DNA of 22,555 bases from positions 1 to 22,555 of the forward strand of contig CAZCFZ010000060.1 in the NCBI GenBank assembly GCA_964498065.1, given 5' to 3'. Of the stretch, positions 15,702 to 22,555 are shown in pieces. Origin of the DNA: FEN-1297 sp964498065. GTDB lineage: Bacteria; Bacteroidota; Ignavibacteria; Ignavibacteriales; Ignavibacteriaceae. The notes beneath the pieces were generated by a model. That model worked only from the letters and a program-made list of their open reading frames with translations, ran no database searches and was not told the DNA's origin. The position numbers and the translations under genes are program-made. Every line of letters begins with the position of its first letter. The first letter of the stretch is position 1.

Positions 15702-16592
15702 TTAAAATACGAAAGTAAGTCCGATTTTGAATTGATCGTATGCGAGCGGCGGTACTGTAGAAAAAGGCCAATTCATTTTTTCCTGCCTCAATTCGTAAAT
15801 GCCGTAGGAAAGTGCATTTTTAAGAACAAAGCTGACTATAGGCGCTGCATACGGTGAAGAATCGACTATCTTATCGACAAAATGATCTATAGCTCCCTCC
15901 CCCGCTGCTTCTATTATTACGCTTCCCGCCCATTTCCAGAATAAATGACGCGGAAATACAATCGATCTTTCGTAGCCGGCATCAATCATTAAGTTTTTAA
16001 CTATTCTAAACCTGACGCCGCCTTCAAAGCTGTTGCCGAAACGGTATGACTGATTGAACAGGTTAATTGTACTAATATCTGCAGGATCAACCGGAACATC
16101 TTTCATTTTCAAACGAACCCATTCGAATGAATATGTATGGTATGGTATAATTGCAAGAGAATTTATTATATAGCCGTACCCTGTTGATCTTCCGAAGCCG
16201 AATCTCCACATTTCAGATTTTAAGTCAGTGCCGTTGGAAGAACCGGATAAATTTGTGGAAAAATTACTTATATAAAAGTAATGAAATTTGTAATCCAGGA
16301 TATCCCCATTTTCATTATCATCAATAAAAGTATAACCGAGCCGCAATTCCAATAAATTAGGACCGGCGAATTTCTCATTGAAATTTTTCAGACTCATTTT
16401 GGAGAAACCGTAATCGAAAGAGATAGTGGGGCTCCCTTTAAATTCATTTTTGAATATATCAATATTAAAATGATGATGTTTATGCCACCAATTGTTGCAG
16501 GTTTTCGTGGAATCTTCGGATTCTTGCGCTAAAATATTTACCGCAGATAATAAACAAATAAAAAAAATAAATAGTAATTTTTTATTGAACAT
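15702..16592 (-). CDS. Putative outer-membrane beta-barrel protein
   Basis: 296 residues starting at the ATG at 16592, which has AAGGGAGG five to twelve bases upstream (plus-strand 16597-16604). An upstream ATG at 16652 is in frame but lacks such a site and would displace the signal peptide. Signal peptide about 1-22 (MFNKKLLFIFFICLLSAVNI, cleavage after LAQ). The mature start is His/Trp-rich (NNWWHKHHHF). Alternating strand patterns, many aromatic residues and a final strand KIGLTFVF ending in Phe suggest a C-terminal beta signal. A helical, hydrophobic insert (about 220-265, EAAGEGAIDHFVDKIVD) is unusual for a simple barrel. No family recognised. Confidence 0.78.
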   Translation of the reverse strand: MFNKKLLFIFFICLLSAVNILAQESEDSTKTCNNWWHKHHHFNIDIFKNEFKGSPTISFDYGFSKMSLKNFNEKFAGPNLLELRLGYTFIDDNENGDILDYKFHYFYISNFSTNLSGSSNGTDLKSEMWRFGFGRSTGYGYIINSLAIIPYHTYSFEWVRLKMKDVPVDPADISTINLFNQSYRFGNSFEGGVRFRIVKNLMIDAGYERSIVFPRHLFWKWAGSVIIEAAGEGAIDHFVDKIVDSSPYAAPIVSFVLKNALSYGIYELRQEKMNWPFSTVPPLAYDQFKIGLTFVF

Positions 16593-17016
16593 TTTTCCTC
16601 CCTTATTTCTCATTTTCAAATTTTGTGAATTGGAATCAATTTGGTGTTTCAATCATTATGCCACAAAAAAACACAGAAAAAAAATGAATTCTCGGCAGTA
16701 ACTGAATATTTATGTATACAATTAAGAACTTAATTGGACAATATATCTTGAGCTTTAAGCTGAGATAACATTTAATCTTTACATAAAATGCTTTACAAAT
16801 TTAACCATGCTTGTAATTCAATTTGAATGTTTGTGTTTGAACTGCGGATATAAATGATTCCCGGCAAATAAAAAGGATTATTGGATATTACCCGTGATAT
16901 TCAATTCTATTAAGCAAAATAATTATAAAATTTTATTAACCCGTTGTGTGAATTGAGTAATAATACGGGCTAAAGGAAATTTTAGATATAAATCTATTTT
17001 CGAAAACGTCTTAAAT

Positions 17017-17096
17017 TGTCACCGTGAGCGAAGTCGAACGGTGAATATCAGTCTTCTCCCAAAGGGATGGATTCCCAGACTCCGCTCAGACTGACA
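17017..17096. repeat. Composite palindromic repeat with GAGCGAAGTCGA loop
   Basis: Perfect 7-bp stem TCACCGT/ACGGTGA (17019-17025 with 17038-17044) around the loop GAGCGAAGTCGA. This is followed by AGTCT (17050-17054), exactly 22 bases (17055-17076) and AGACT (17077-17081). It ends CCGCTCAGACTGACA, a degenerate inverted version of the same head. The outer ends TGTCA/TGACA match. Confidence 0.7.
17055..17076 (+). repeat. 22-base module, divergent copy 3
   Basis: Sits between the paired bases AGTCT and AGACT. Its left two thirds (TCTCCCAAAGGGATGG) match the module near 22368 at 14 of 16 positions; the right third has diverged. Its length is again exactly 22. Confidence 0.5.
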
Positions 17097-17261
17097 TAAA
17101 TGTTTGTTTATTTTACAATTTCTTAAATAAATTTTTAATACACACAATTAGTTTTTATTAATTATTTTGAAGCAAATTTCTTGTTAAGATTAATCTAAGC
17201 ATATATGATTGATATTACTCTATCTTGATATTAATCCGTTGTTCGAAACTAATATCAAAAC

Positions 17262-17291
17262 CGTTTTCCGAAGGACTCCTTTGGAGAAACG
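17262..17291. repeat. Hairpin CGTTT/AAACG with module-like 20-base insert
   Basis: CGTTT (17262-17266) and AAACG (17287-17291) pair around 20 bases that begin TCCGAAGGA and end CCTTTGGAG. This is the same flavour as the 22-base module but shorter and more diverged. Confidence 0.4.
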
Positions 17292-17317
17292 ATTACAATG
17301 TGATTTCTTATATCATT

Positions 17318-17429
17318 AAGAGGCTGTCTCAAAAGTAATGTTTTTTTTGAATGATAGAACGCTGATGACACAGATTTGACTGATTTTCACGGATTTTTAA
17401 ATAGACAATTACTTTTGAGACAACCTCTT
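17318..17429. repeat. Type A mini-element, copy 2 (112 bp)
   Basis: Ends AAGAGGCTGTCTCAAAAG and CTTTTGAGACAACCTCTT, 21 of 22 terminal bases pairing. It is the same length as copy 1 at 6065-6176, with five differences by hand count. It is non-coding and intergenic. Its near identity over 11 kb suggests recent spread. Confidence 0.87.
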
Positions 17430-17608
17430 AAAAAAAAATAGTACATATTTCAACTGTTTTAATTTATATACCAATTGGTAAAAAGTTTAAGAGTTATGAA
17501 ATCTATCTCAAACAAAGGGTTGATATTAATATTATTTTAATTGAAATTGGAATTATAAAAACGTAAAATAATATCGGAAAAAATATTTTAATCAATGGGG
17601 GTTATTTC

Positions 17609-17785
17609 ATGAGATATTTTTTAAAATTAAAAAAGGGGCTGATTTTTAGAGAACATTTTCTCGTCATATCTTATGGAAGGGAAAATAAAATTCCTTCCTC
17701 TGCATTTTTTAATAAATTATTTACACAATACATTTCGAAAAAAATCTTCATTTTATTTTCAGAATATGAAAGGATACTAACATGA
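17609..17785 (+). CDS. Possible 58-residue small protein, stop overlapping the next start
   Basis: ATG 17609 to TGA 17783-17785, overlapping the ATG of the lipoprotein gene (17782) in a CATGA junction, the arrangement typical of translational coupling. The product would be basic and hydrophobic-aromatic (MRYFLKLKKGLIFREHF...). A G-rich stretch (GGGGG, 17597-17601) lies upstream of the ATG but is not a classical ribosome site. I recognise no family. In AT-rich DNA such a frame can occur by chance, so this is a low-confidence call. Confidence 0.25.
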   Translation: MRYFLKLKKGLIFREHFLVISYGRENKIPSSAFFNKLFTQYISKKIFILFSEYERILT

Positions 17786-19152
17786 AGAAATCTTCATTAC
17801 TTTTTTCGCTAATCATAATCTTTCTCATCTTCTCGCAGTTTAACTGCAGCAGCCCAACTGCGCCAAAGAATGAGATAAGCTTTTCAGCAGTTGACGTAGT
17901 ATGCACAGAAGTTTGGCTAAAACTTGGATTCACAAATAGCTCGAATGGCGGGAAATATGAAATAACAAGGAATGGAAATGTAGTCTTAGCCGGAACTCTC
18001 TCACAAACAGATACGGTGTTAGTTGACACTACTGTTCAGCCTTCAAAGAGCTACAATTATATAGCATACCAGATTACAAATGGAAATAATAAAAAACAGA
18101 GCCTTCCCATTCAAGTAACCACATTAGACAGCACAAGCAGCAGTTATAGCTGGCAATTATATAAATTCGGAGATTTTAATGCTACCGGAATGCCAAGTGA
18201 GCTATATGATGTTTCTGTCATAAATGACACAGATATATGGGCTGTTGGGGAAATATATTCAAACGATTCGGCTGGGCAGTTAGATCCACAACCATATAAT
18301 CTTGCAATTTGGAATGGCAAAGATTGGAAACTCCAGAAAGTTCCGTATTATTATCAAGGTCAAGATTTATACCTACCGATACATTCGGTTTTATCTTTCA
18401 ATGCAAATGATATTTGGTTTGAGGCTGGGACTCATTGGGACGGGCATCAATATAATACGATTCCCTTGGATATTAACTTCTCTTCTAATGTCAATAAAAT
18501 GTATGGAGGTCCTAACCATGATATATATATAGTTGGCAACAATGGTCTTATAGCTCATCGAGGTTCTAATGGTTTATGGCAGATGATTACAAGCGGAACT
18601 TCGATGGGATTTTTTGATATCTATTCAAATAATGGTAATAACATTTATATATGTGGCGGAAGTTACCAAAATTATGATGGAATATTGTTGGAAGGTAATG
18701 AAAATGGATTTCATTCAATAGCTGAGGGAAAATCGCTTGGAAGTTCCAGCCAATTGTTTAAACCTTATTTCGATGGTATCGCAAGAACAGTATGGGTAAG
18801 TAATACCGGCACAGTCTTTTTTGCGGGCAATTGGCTTTATAGAGACATTGGAGGACAAATTAGTTTTGTAAAATCGCTGCCGGGCAATCATTGGGGAGGA
18901 AATACCAGCGGACAATATTCGGGATTTCTTTCTCAGATAAGAGGTTTGGCAGAGAATCAGATGATACTTGTAGGTGAGAGAAATACAATAAGATATTTTA
19001 ACGGTGTTAGATGGAAACAACTTGGAATGCCTTATGATCCTAATAGCAATTATACATGGCTTTCAACAGCAATAACCAATGACTTAATAGTTGTTGTCGG
19101 TTATACAACCAATCCGACAAACGGAATAATAATGATGTTAAAAAGAAAATAA
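17782..19152 (+). CDS. Putative surface lipoprotein with FN3-like and beta-propeller regions
   Basis: 456 residues. Signal peptide about 1-21, followed by Cys22 in QFNCSSPTAP; the Asn at -1 is non-canonical, but similar sites are common in this lineage. Residues ~30-115 look like a fibronectin-III-type strand domain (ITRNGNVVLAGTL, KSYNYIAYQITNG). From ~140, repeats such as VINDTDIWAVGE, SFNANDIWFEAG, GGPNHDIYIVG and SNTGTVFFAGN suggest a beta-propeller of roughly six to seven blades, resembling exo-alpha-sialidase/Ycf48-like folds without catalytic signature residues that I can identify. AAAGGA sits seven bases before the ATG. Function unknown; probably an outer-membrane surface or binding protein. 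A possible small frame overlaps its start. Confidence 0.82.
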   Translation: MKKSSLLFSLIIIFLIFSQFNCSSPTAPKNEISFSAVDVVCTEVWLKLGFTNSSNGGKYEITRNGNVVLAGTLSQTDTVLVDTTVQPSKSYNYIAYQITNGNNKKQSLPIQVTTLDSTSSSYSWQLYKFGDFNATGMPSELYDVSVINDTDIWAVGEIYSNDSAGQLDPQPYNLAIWNGKDWKLQKVPYYYQGQDLYLPIHSVLSFNANDIWFEAGTHWDGHQYNTIPLDINFSSNVNKMYGGPNHDIYIVGNNGLIAHRGSNGLWQMITSGTSMGFFDIYSNNGNNIYICGGSYQNYDGILLEGNENGFHSIAEGKSLGSSSQLFKPYFDGIARTVWVSNTGTVFFAGNWLYRDIGGQISFVKSLPGNHWGGNTSGQYSGFLSQIRGLAENQMILVGERNTIRYFNGVRWKQLGMPYDPNSNYTWLSTAITNDLIVVVGYTTNPTNGIIMMLKRK

Positions 19153-19201
19153 AAATATTAAGGAGGAACTAAGCTAAAGAAAATTTATTCTAAAAAATTT
19201 C

Positions 19202-19222
19202 CCCGGCGCTGGTGACGCCGGG
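19202..19222 (-). terminator. GC-rich hairpin, likely terminator
   Basis: CCCGGCG (19202-19208) and CGCCGGG (19216-19222) pair around CTGGTGA. On the minus strand it is followed by AAATTTTTT, so it suits leftward transcripts from the sigma-54 activator gene. Rightward, it lies about 50 bases after the lipoprotein stop, but without an adjoining T-run. Confidence 0.6.
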
Positions 19223-19431
19223 AAAGCAGTTTCTGCAAACATCAGGCTTCTGTTTTTTTTACAGTCCGGTCAACTGTTAGGATACCTTTTAAGCCATACA
19301 CTTATAAATGTTTACAGTTTAGAATAATTCAAAGCATGTAGTCTCGCGATTGGATTATACTTTTATCGTATACAATCCGGCAATTATATTTCAACAAAAA
19401 AATGCTATTTCTCAATTAAATTGCTAAAACG

Positions 19432-19464
19432 AAACACCCAACGTTTTTAAAACGTTGGGTGTTT
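19432..19464. terminator. 33-base perfect palindromic hairpin, copy 2
   Basis: Arms 19432-19447 (AAACACCCAACGTTTT) and 19449-19464 are exact reverse complements with one base between. It is the same hairpin as 7913-7945 with two base pairs changed on both sides. It is placed between two convergent genes. Confidence 0.7.
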
Positions 19465-19611
19465 GTACTATTATTACTTAAATTATTTTATTATAGGATA
19501 CCCGTTGTTTTTAATTTACCTGCCATCGGCAGGAACACCTGGTGTATAAAATGTTATTGCTTAATTAATTTTAAAGAGCAAGTTCCTTACTCTTATGAAA
19601 TAATCTAAATC

Positions 19612-22071
19612 TTATTCCAATTTCTTCTTTATAATTTCATCAAGATAATAATGAAACTTGCGAGGCAGGTTTTTGTATTTGGAGTTGAAATTAATTTTAA
19701 CCTTTTCAAAATCATTAACTGGTGATTCGTTTACATCATTTTCAATATTTTTAAGAAAAAGCTCAAGCTTGCTGTTAACCTTACCGATCATTTCTTCATC
19801 TTCGCTGCCAGCAATAATTTTAGCGGCGGCAGCTTGATCAAATTCATTTTCCACATACGTTTTTAAAGAATATCCGCGGAAGTTTTCCGAAATTACCGTC
19901 CGGCTTACATCACCTAATTCTTTGGCGGTTTCCATAATGGATGATCGCGAAAACTTTTTCGAACGAAGTGATTCTATTACCAGGTCCTCAAAATTAAATT
20001 TGCTGTCTCTTACTATTTCCTCCGGAAGATCGGCTAACTGAACCAGTTTACGGTCTGCCGATTTGGCAAAAATAACAGCTCTTTTTATTACGGCTTCAAG
20101 CTCCCTAATGTTTCCTTTCCATTCGTTACGAAAAAGTGCGTCTGCTGCTGCTTCCGACAATTTTATTTCCGAATTTTCTTTCTGCAGAAAATAATCTGCC
20201 AAAACAGCGATATCATCCCTTCTTTCTCTTAACGGAGGCAGCTCTATTTTAATTACATTCAGCCTATAATACAAATCCTCTCTAAATTTCTTTTCCTTCA
20301 CAGCAGTTTCTAATTTCTGATTTGTAGCTGCCAAAATTCTTACATTAGTATGATATGTTTTTGAAGAGCCGACTTTTTCATAATCCCCGGTTTGAATTAC
20401 TCTAAGAAGCTTAACCTGAAAATTTTCCGAAGTCTCTGCGATTTCATCAAGAAAGATTGTTCCGTTATCGGCAGCTTCAAACCGCCCGACTTTATCGGCC
20501 ACAGCGCCGGTAAATGCTCCCTTAACGTGTCCGAACAGTTCGCTTTCAAGAAGAGTATCGGATAACGCCCCACAGTTAACCGCCACAAAGTTATTATTAC
20601 TTCTTTTACTCAAAGAATGAATTGCCTGAGCTACAAGCTCTTTTCCCGTTCCGCTTTCACCTAATATCAATATATTGGCTTCTTCAGGTGCAACTTTTTT
20701 AATTAATTCAATTATGCCGAACATCTGTCTTGAACGGTAGACGATATTTTGAAATTCCCGAGCCGGCTGATCTGAAATTATTTCCGTTTCCTTACTATCT
20801 GCCTCTGTTTCTTTAAGCTTTTCAATATCGATTTTTAATGTTTTTATTTTTTCCAGTAAAGCAGTTGATCCGGATTCACCCGAAAGGTTTAATTCTTTTT
20901 GGAGCTTGTTTAATTCATATTCTTTATTTTCCAGGAGCTTTTTTAAAAGGTTTGTTTCATCAACCGCTCCCTCTAAAATTATTTTTTTATCAAGAAGAAA
21001 AAAGGCTGAGTCTAAAATAATTAACAGAATAAAGGGAATTAAAAAAAACGAATATGAAAGTTCCAAATTAACAAAAGAAAATAGGATGAAAGAAATAAGA
21101 ATAAAAAGCATGAAAGTAACTATATAAAACGGGATCTTTTTCATTTCAATTTTTCTTTTTTCCGCAAACACTAAAAAAGCAATAATTATTACAAAAAGAA
21201 TTGCCGAAGGAAAAATGAATTGATTATTAAGTCCCCTGTTCTCTAAGATATTATCCAGAGCGAAAGCATGTAAAGCAACACCCGGCATTTGCCCGTCAAA
21301 ATTAGTACTGATTGCCGAAGCAATTTGAGGATCGCTGACGCCGATAATTATTATTTTATCTTTTAATTGGTTCAGCTCAGGGCTGTTATTATTAACCAGC
21401 TGAAAATAATTCAACAAAGAAATTGTCTTAAACTTTTTCCATGAAGAAATAAAATTTACATTAAGAAGTTTATTTTCGTCATTAAAATATTTACTGCCTG
21501 CAAGCTGCAAAGCAAATGATTTTATTGCGGAATGATCATAATAAACTTTTGAAGGAATTTGAATTCCGTTAACCGAGAAATAATTAACATGGCCGGTTAT
21601 CAAATTTTCGTCAAGCAGTTTAGGACTCGGATAGCTTAAAGAATCGGTATAATATTTTCCATCTTTATAATATAAATCCCCTGCCAAGGAGCTAAGTACA
21701 ACACGGCCGGATTTTTGAATTTCCCTTGTAAGAAGATTATCATAAATAGTTTGGGTAACAAATTTGGCGCTTAGAAAAACCTCCAATCCGATCTTTTTAA
21801 CTTTATATTTTGTTAAACTATTTACCAGTAAAGCATAATAGCTTCGTTTTAAGGGCCAGTGTCCCAGGTTGTCAATATCATTTTCAGTTATATCAATTAT
21901 AACAATATTTGTATCCGGCTGCTGCTGTCCTCTTATATTTGCAAATGTTTTCTCAATACTTTTATTTATACCTCTTTCGGTATTTTTTAATGCAAAAAGG
22001 AGGATAATAGAAACAGCAAGTAATAATATTTTTATTAAAAATTTATTTTTTAACAAAGCCGGTACATTCAT
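19612..22071 (-). CDS. Membrane-bound sigma-54 activator: CHASE2 - three TM - coiled coil - AAA+ - atypical C-terminus
   Basis: 819 residues. One N-terminal membrane segment (about 12-27); a CHASE2-type extracytoplasmic sensor (about 35-270; IVIIDITENDIDNLGHWPLK, HVNYFSVNGIQ, DKIIIIGVSDP); three close membrane segments (about 281-360); coiled coil (365-415); then a complete sigma-54 AAA+ domain with Walker A GESGTGK (471-477), the sigma-54 contact loop GAFTGA (518-523), Walker B TIFLDE, and the arginine-finger region FREDLYYRLN. The C-terminal ~130 residues do not look like a standard Fis-type helix-turn-helix. A possible HTH is SIMETAKELGDVSRTVISEN. With sensor and activator in one chain, it should couple an external signal directly to RpoN-dependent transcription. 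Targets are unknown. The start ATG has no strong ribosome site. Confidence 0.92.
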   Translation of the reverse strand: MNVPALLKNKFLIKILLLAVSIILLFALKNTERGINKSIEKTFANIRGQQQPDTNIVIIDITENDIDNLGHWPLKRSYYALLVNSLTKYKVKKIGLEVFLSAKFVTQTIYDNLLTREIQKSGRVVLSSLAGDLYYKDGKYYTDSLSYPSPKLLDENLITGHVNYFSVNGIQIPSKVYYDHSAIKSFALQLAGSKYFNDENKLLNVNFISSWKKFKTISLLNYFQLVNNNSPELNQLKDKIIIIGVSDPQIASAISTNFDGQMPGVALHAFALDNILENRGLNNQFIFPSAILFVIIIAFLVFAEKRKIEMKKIPFYIVTFMLFILISFILFSFVNLELSYSFFLIPFILLIILDSAFFLLDKKIILEGAVDETNLLKKLLENKEYELNKLQKELNLSGESGSTALLEKIKTLKIDIEKLKETEADSKETEIISDQPAREFQNIVYRSRQMFGIIELIKKVAPEEANILILGESGTGKELVAQAIHSLSKRSNNNFVAVNCGALSDTLLESELFGHVKGAFTGAVADKVGRFEAADNGTIFLDEIAETSENFQVKLLRVIQTGDYEKVGSSKTYHTNVRILAATNQKLETAVKEKKFREDLYYRLNVIKIELPPLRERRDDIAVLADYFLQKENSEIKLSEAAADALFRNEWKGNIRELEAVIKRAVIFAKSADRKLVQLADLPEEIVRDSKFNFEDLVIESLRSKKFSRSSIMETAKELGDVSRTVISENFRGYSLKTYVENEFDQAAAAKIIAGSEDEEMIGKVNSKLELFLKNIENDVNESPVNDFEKVKINFNSKYKNLPRKFHYYLDEIIKKKLE

Positions 22072-22312
22072 AAATGCTTTTCATAAATAATGGAAAGATT
22101 CGGATAAGCTAAGATAAAAAATTTATCCAAATATTAAATGTGCGGAGTTTAATTATTAAGAGTATTTCTGTCCAAATTAGTTTTATTGAGAGAGATAAAG
22201 TTCGAAATAAATCAGTTAAACAAATTTTATTGAAAAATACAAAACCGATTCTTAACACATCTAACGTTTCGATAAATGTTAACGAAGAGAATTTTATAGT
22301 ATTTTTTATAAT

Positions 22313-22339
22313 GTACTTTTCTTAGCGTAAGAAAAGTAC
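22313..22339. repeat. Perfect 12-bp hairpin, GCG loop
   Basis: GTACTTTTCTTA (22313-22324) and its exact reverse complement (22328-22339) flank GCG. It directly precedes the long hairpin element and may be its left boundary. A terminator role is possible for transcripts in either direction. Confidence 0.65.
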
Positions 22340-22350
22340 CAAAAGAAACA

Positions 22351-22520
22351 TGCACTATAAAAGAAATTCTTCCAAAGGAATGGCTTTGCCATAAAATTAT
22401 CCTTCGTTTCACTAAGATAAATGAACTCGTCCGGCAGCTGTCGGACTCAAACAACATTTATCTTTTATCTTTTAACGTTCCACTACGGATAATTTTTTAA
22501 CGAATTTCTTTTAATGTGCG
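22351..22520. repeat. 170-base imperfect inverted repeat (long hairpin)
   Basis: Four sets of arms nest in order: 22358-22369 with 22502-22513 (12 of 12); 22393-22402 with 22487-22496 (10 of 10); 22414-22423 with 22455-22464 (10 of 10); and 22429-22437 with 22438-22446 (8 of 9, at the tip). Four further outer bases (22352-22355 with 22516-22519) also pair. The left arm carries a 22-base module that has no counterpart on the right. Confidence 0.8.
22370..22391 (+). repeat. 22-base palindromic module, copy 4
   Basis: Reads TTCCAAAGGAATGG then CTTTGCCA. It differs from 15632-15653 at two positions, a G/C exchange at 14 and a C/G exchange at 20. It interrupts only the left arm of the long hairpin. 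Confidence 0.75.
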
Positions 22521-22555
22521 CAATCTCCTTCTGATGGTTTTGGACGGCAAAGATT

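Larger units (their letters stand above)
16593..17608. other. Kilobase intergenic region with repeats
   Basis: Divergent between the barrel protein gene (leftward) and the lipoprotein gene (rightward). From 16593 to about 17000 it is AT-rich with nothing recognisable. Then follow a palindromic composite (17017-17096), a hairpin carrying a module-like insert (17262-17291), and type A mini-element copy 2 (17318-17429). No gene of convincing length is seen. Confidence 0.6.
19153..19611. other. Intergenic region between convergent genes
   Basis: Contains the hairpins at 19202-19222 and 19432-19464 and a small CCTGCC-ATC-GGCAGG palindrome (19519-19533). A T-run (19252-19260) after the first hairpin could help to end rightward transcripts. 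No gene is seen. Confidence 0.6.
22072..22555. other. Intergenic region with stacked hairpins
   Basis: The first ~230 bases are AT-rich and should hold the promoter of the leftward sigma-54 activator gene; no clear motif was found. From 22313 onward there is a tight hairpin, then a long imperfect inverted repeat (22351-22520) carrying a 22-base module. No gene is convincing here. Confidence 0.6.

Noticed and set aside
16593..16652. Upstream ATG for the barrel protein
   Set aside because: AAGGGAGG precedes the ATG at 16592 and the signal peptide begins there.
6065..17429. CRISPR array made of the spaced repeats
   Set aside because: The repeats are kilobases apart, differ in interior and have no regular spacers or cas genes.
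18715..19020. 101-codon minus frame inside the lipoprotein gene
   Set aside because: Antisense shadow of a well-supported coding sequence; no ribosome site or family.
22140..22457. Small frames on both strands at the right end
   Set aside because: They overlap the hairpin element, lack ribosome sites and show no protein family features.

Overview
The window reads as an AT-rich chromosomal stretch from a Gram-negative of the Bacteroidota/Chlorobiota side, most likely the Ignavibacteria. This is an inference from four things. There is a large Reg_prop / Y_Y_Y sensor kinase of the kind common in that group. Secreted genes begin with short hydrophobic signals or lipoprotein Cys sites. One gene is a sigma-54 activator. 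Shine-Dalgarno sites are clear on many genes, unlike classical Bacteroidia. No rRNA, tRNA, CRISPR array or intact transposase gene was seen.

Layout, left to right: a hairpin-rich repeat (about 240-431); a DUF6159-like membrane protein (-, 501-1340); a long gap with a GC-richer island; a soluble PAS-PAS histidine kinase with two receiver domains (+, 2179-4692); a secreted papain-like (C1B, bleomycin-hydrolase-like) peptidase (+, 4879-6015); a lone CheY-like receiver (-, 6198-6584); a secreted phosphoesterase of the phospholipase C/acid phosphatase family (+, 6888-7868); a membrane-anchored metallophosphoesterase (+, 8075-9220); a small lipoprotein with a TTG start (-, 9632-10165); a NarL/LuxR response regulator (-, 10996-11676); a decayed outer-membrane beta-barrel gene (-, about 11807-12235); a 1032-residue propeller sensor kinase (-, 12277-15375); an outer-membrane-type protein (-, 15702-16592); a propeller lipoprotein (+, 17782-19152); and a CHASE2-AAA+ sigma-54 activator (-, 19612-22071).

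The gene content is dominated by signalling. The propeller kinase and the NarL-type regulator face the same way and are likely partners, although a pseudogene with its own terminator now lies between them. The hybrid kinase lacks an Hpt domain, so it needs a phosphotransfer partner elsewhere. The sigma-54 activator carries its own extracytoplasmic sensor domain.

The most unusual content lies between the genes. A family of mini-elements shares the ends GAGGCTGTCTCAAAA (four copies, two interior types). Into the hairpins of some of these, and into an unrelated long hairpin at 22351-22520, an approximately 22-nt palindromic module has been inserted, in either orientation, with gapless boundaries visible by comparison with empty copies. 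A second hairpin family occurs twice with two fully compensated base-pair changes. A nested set of parasitic palindromes of this kind is the best candidate here for something undescribed.
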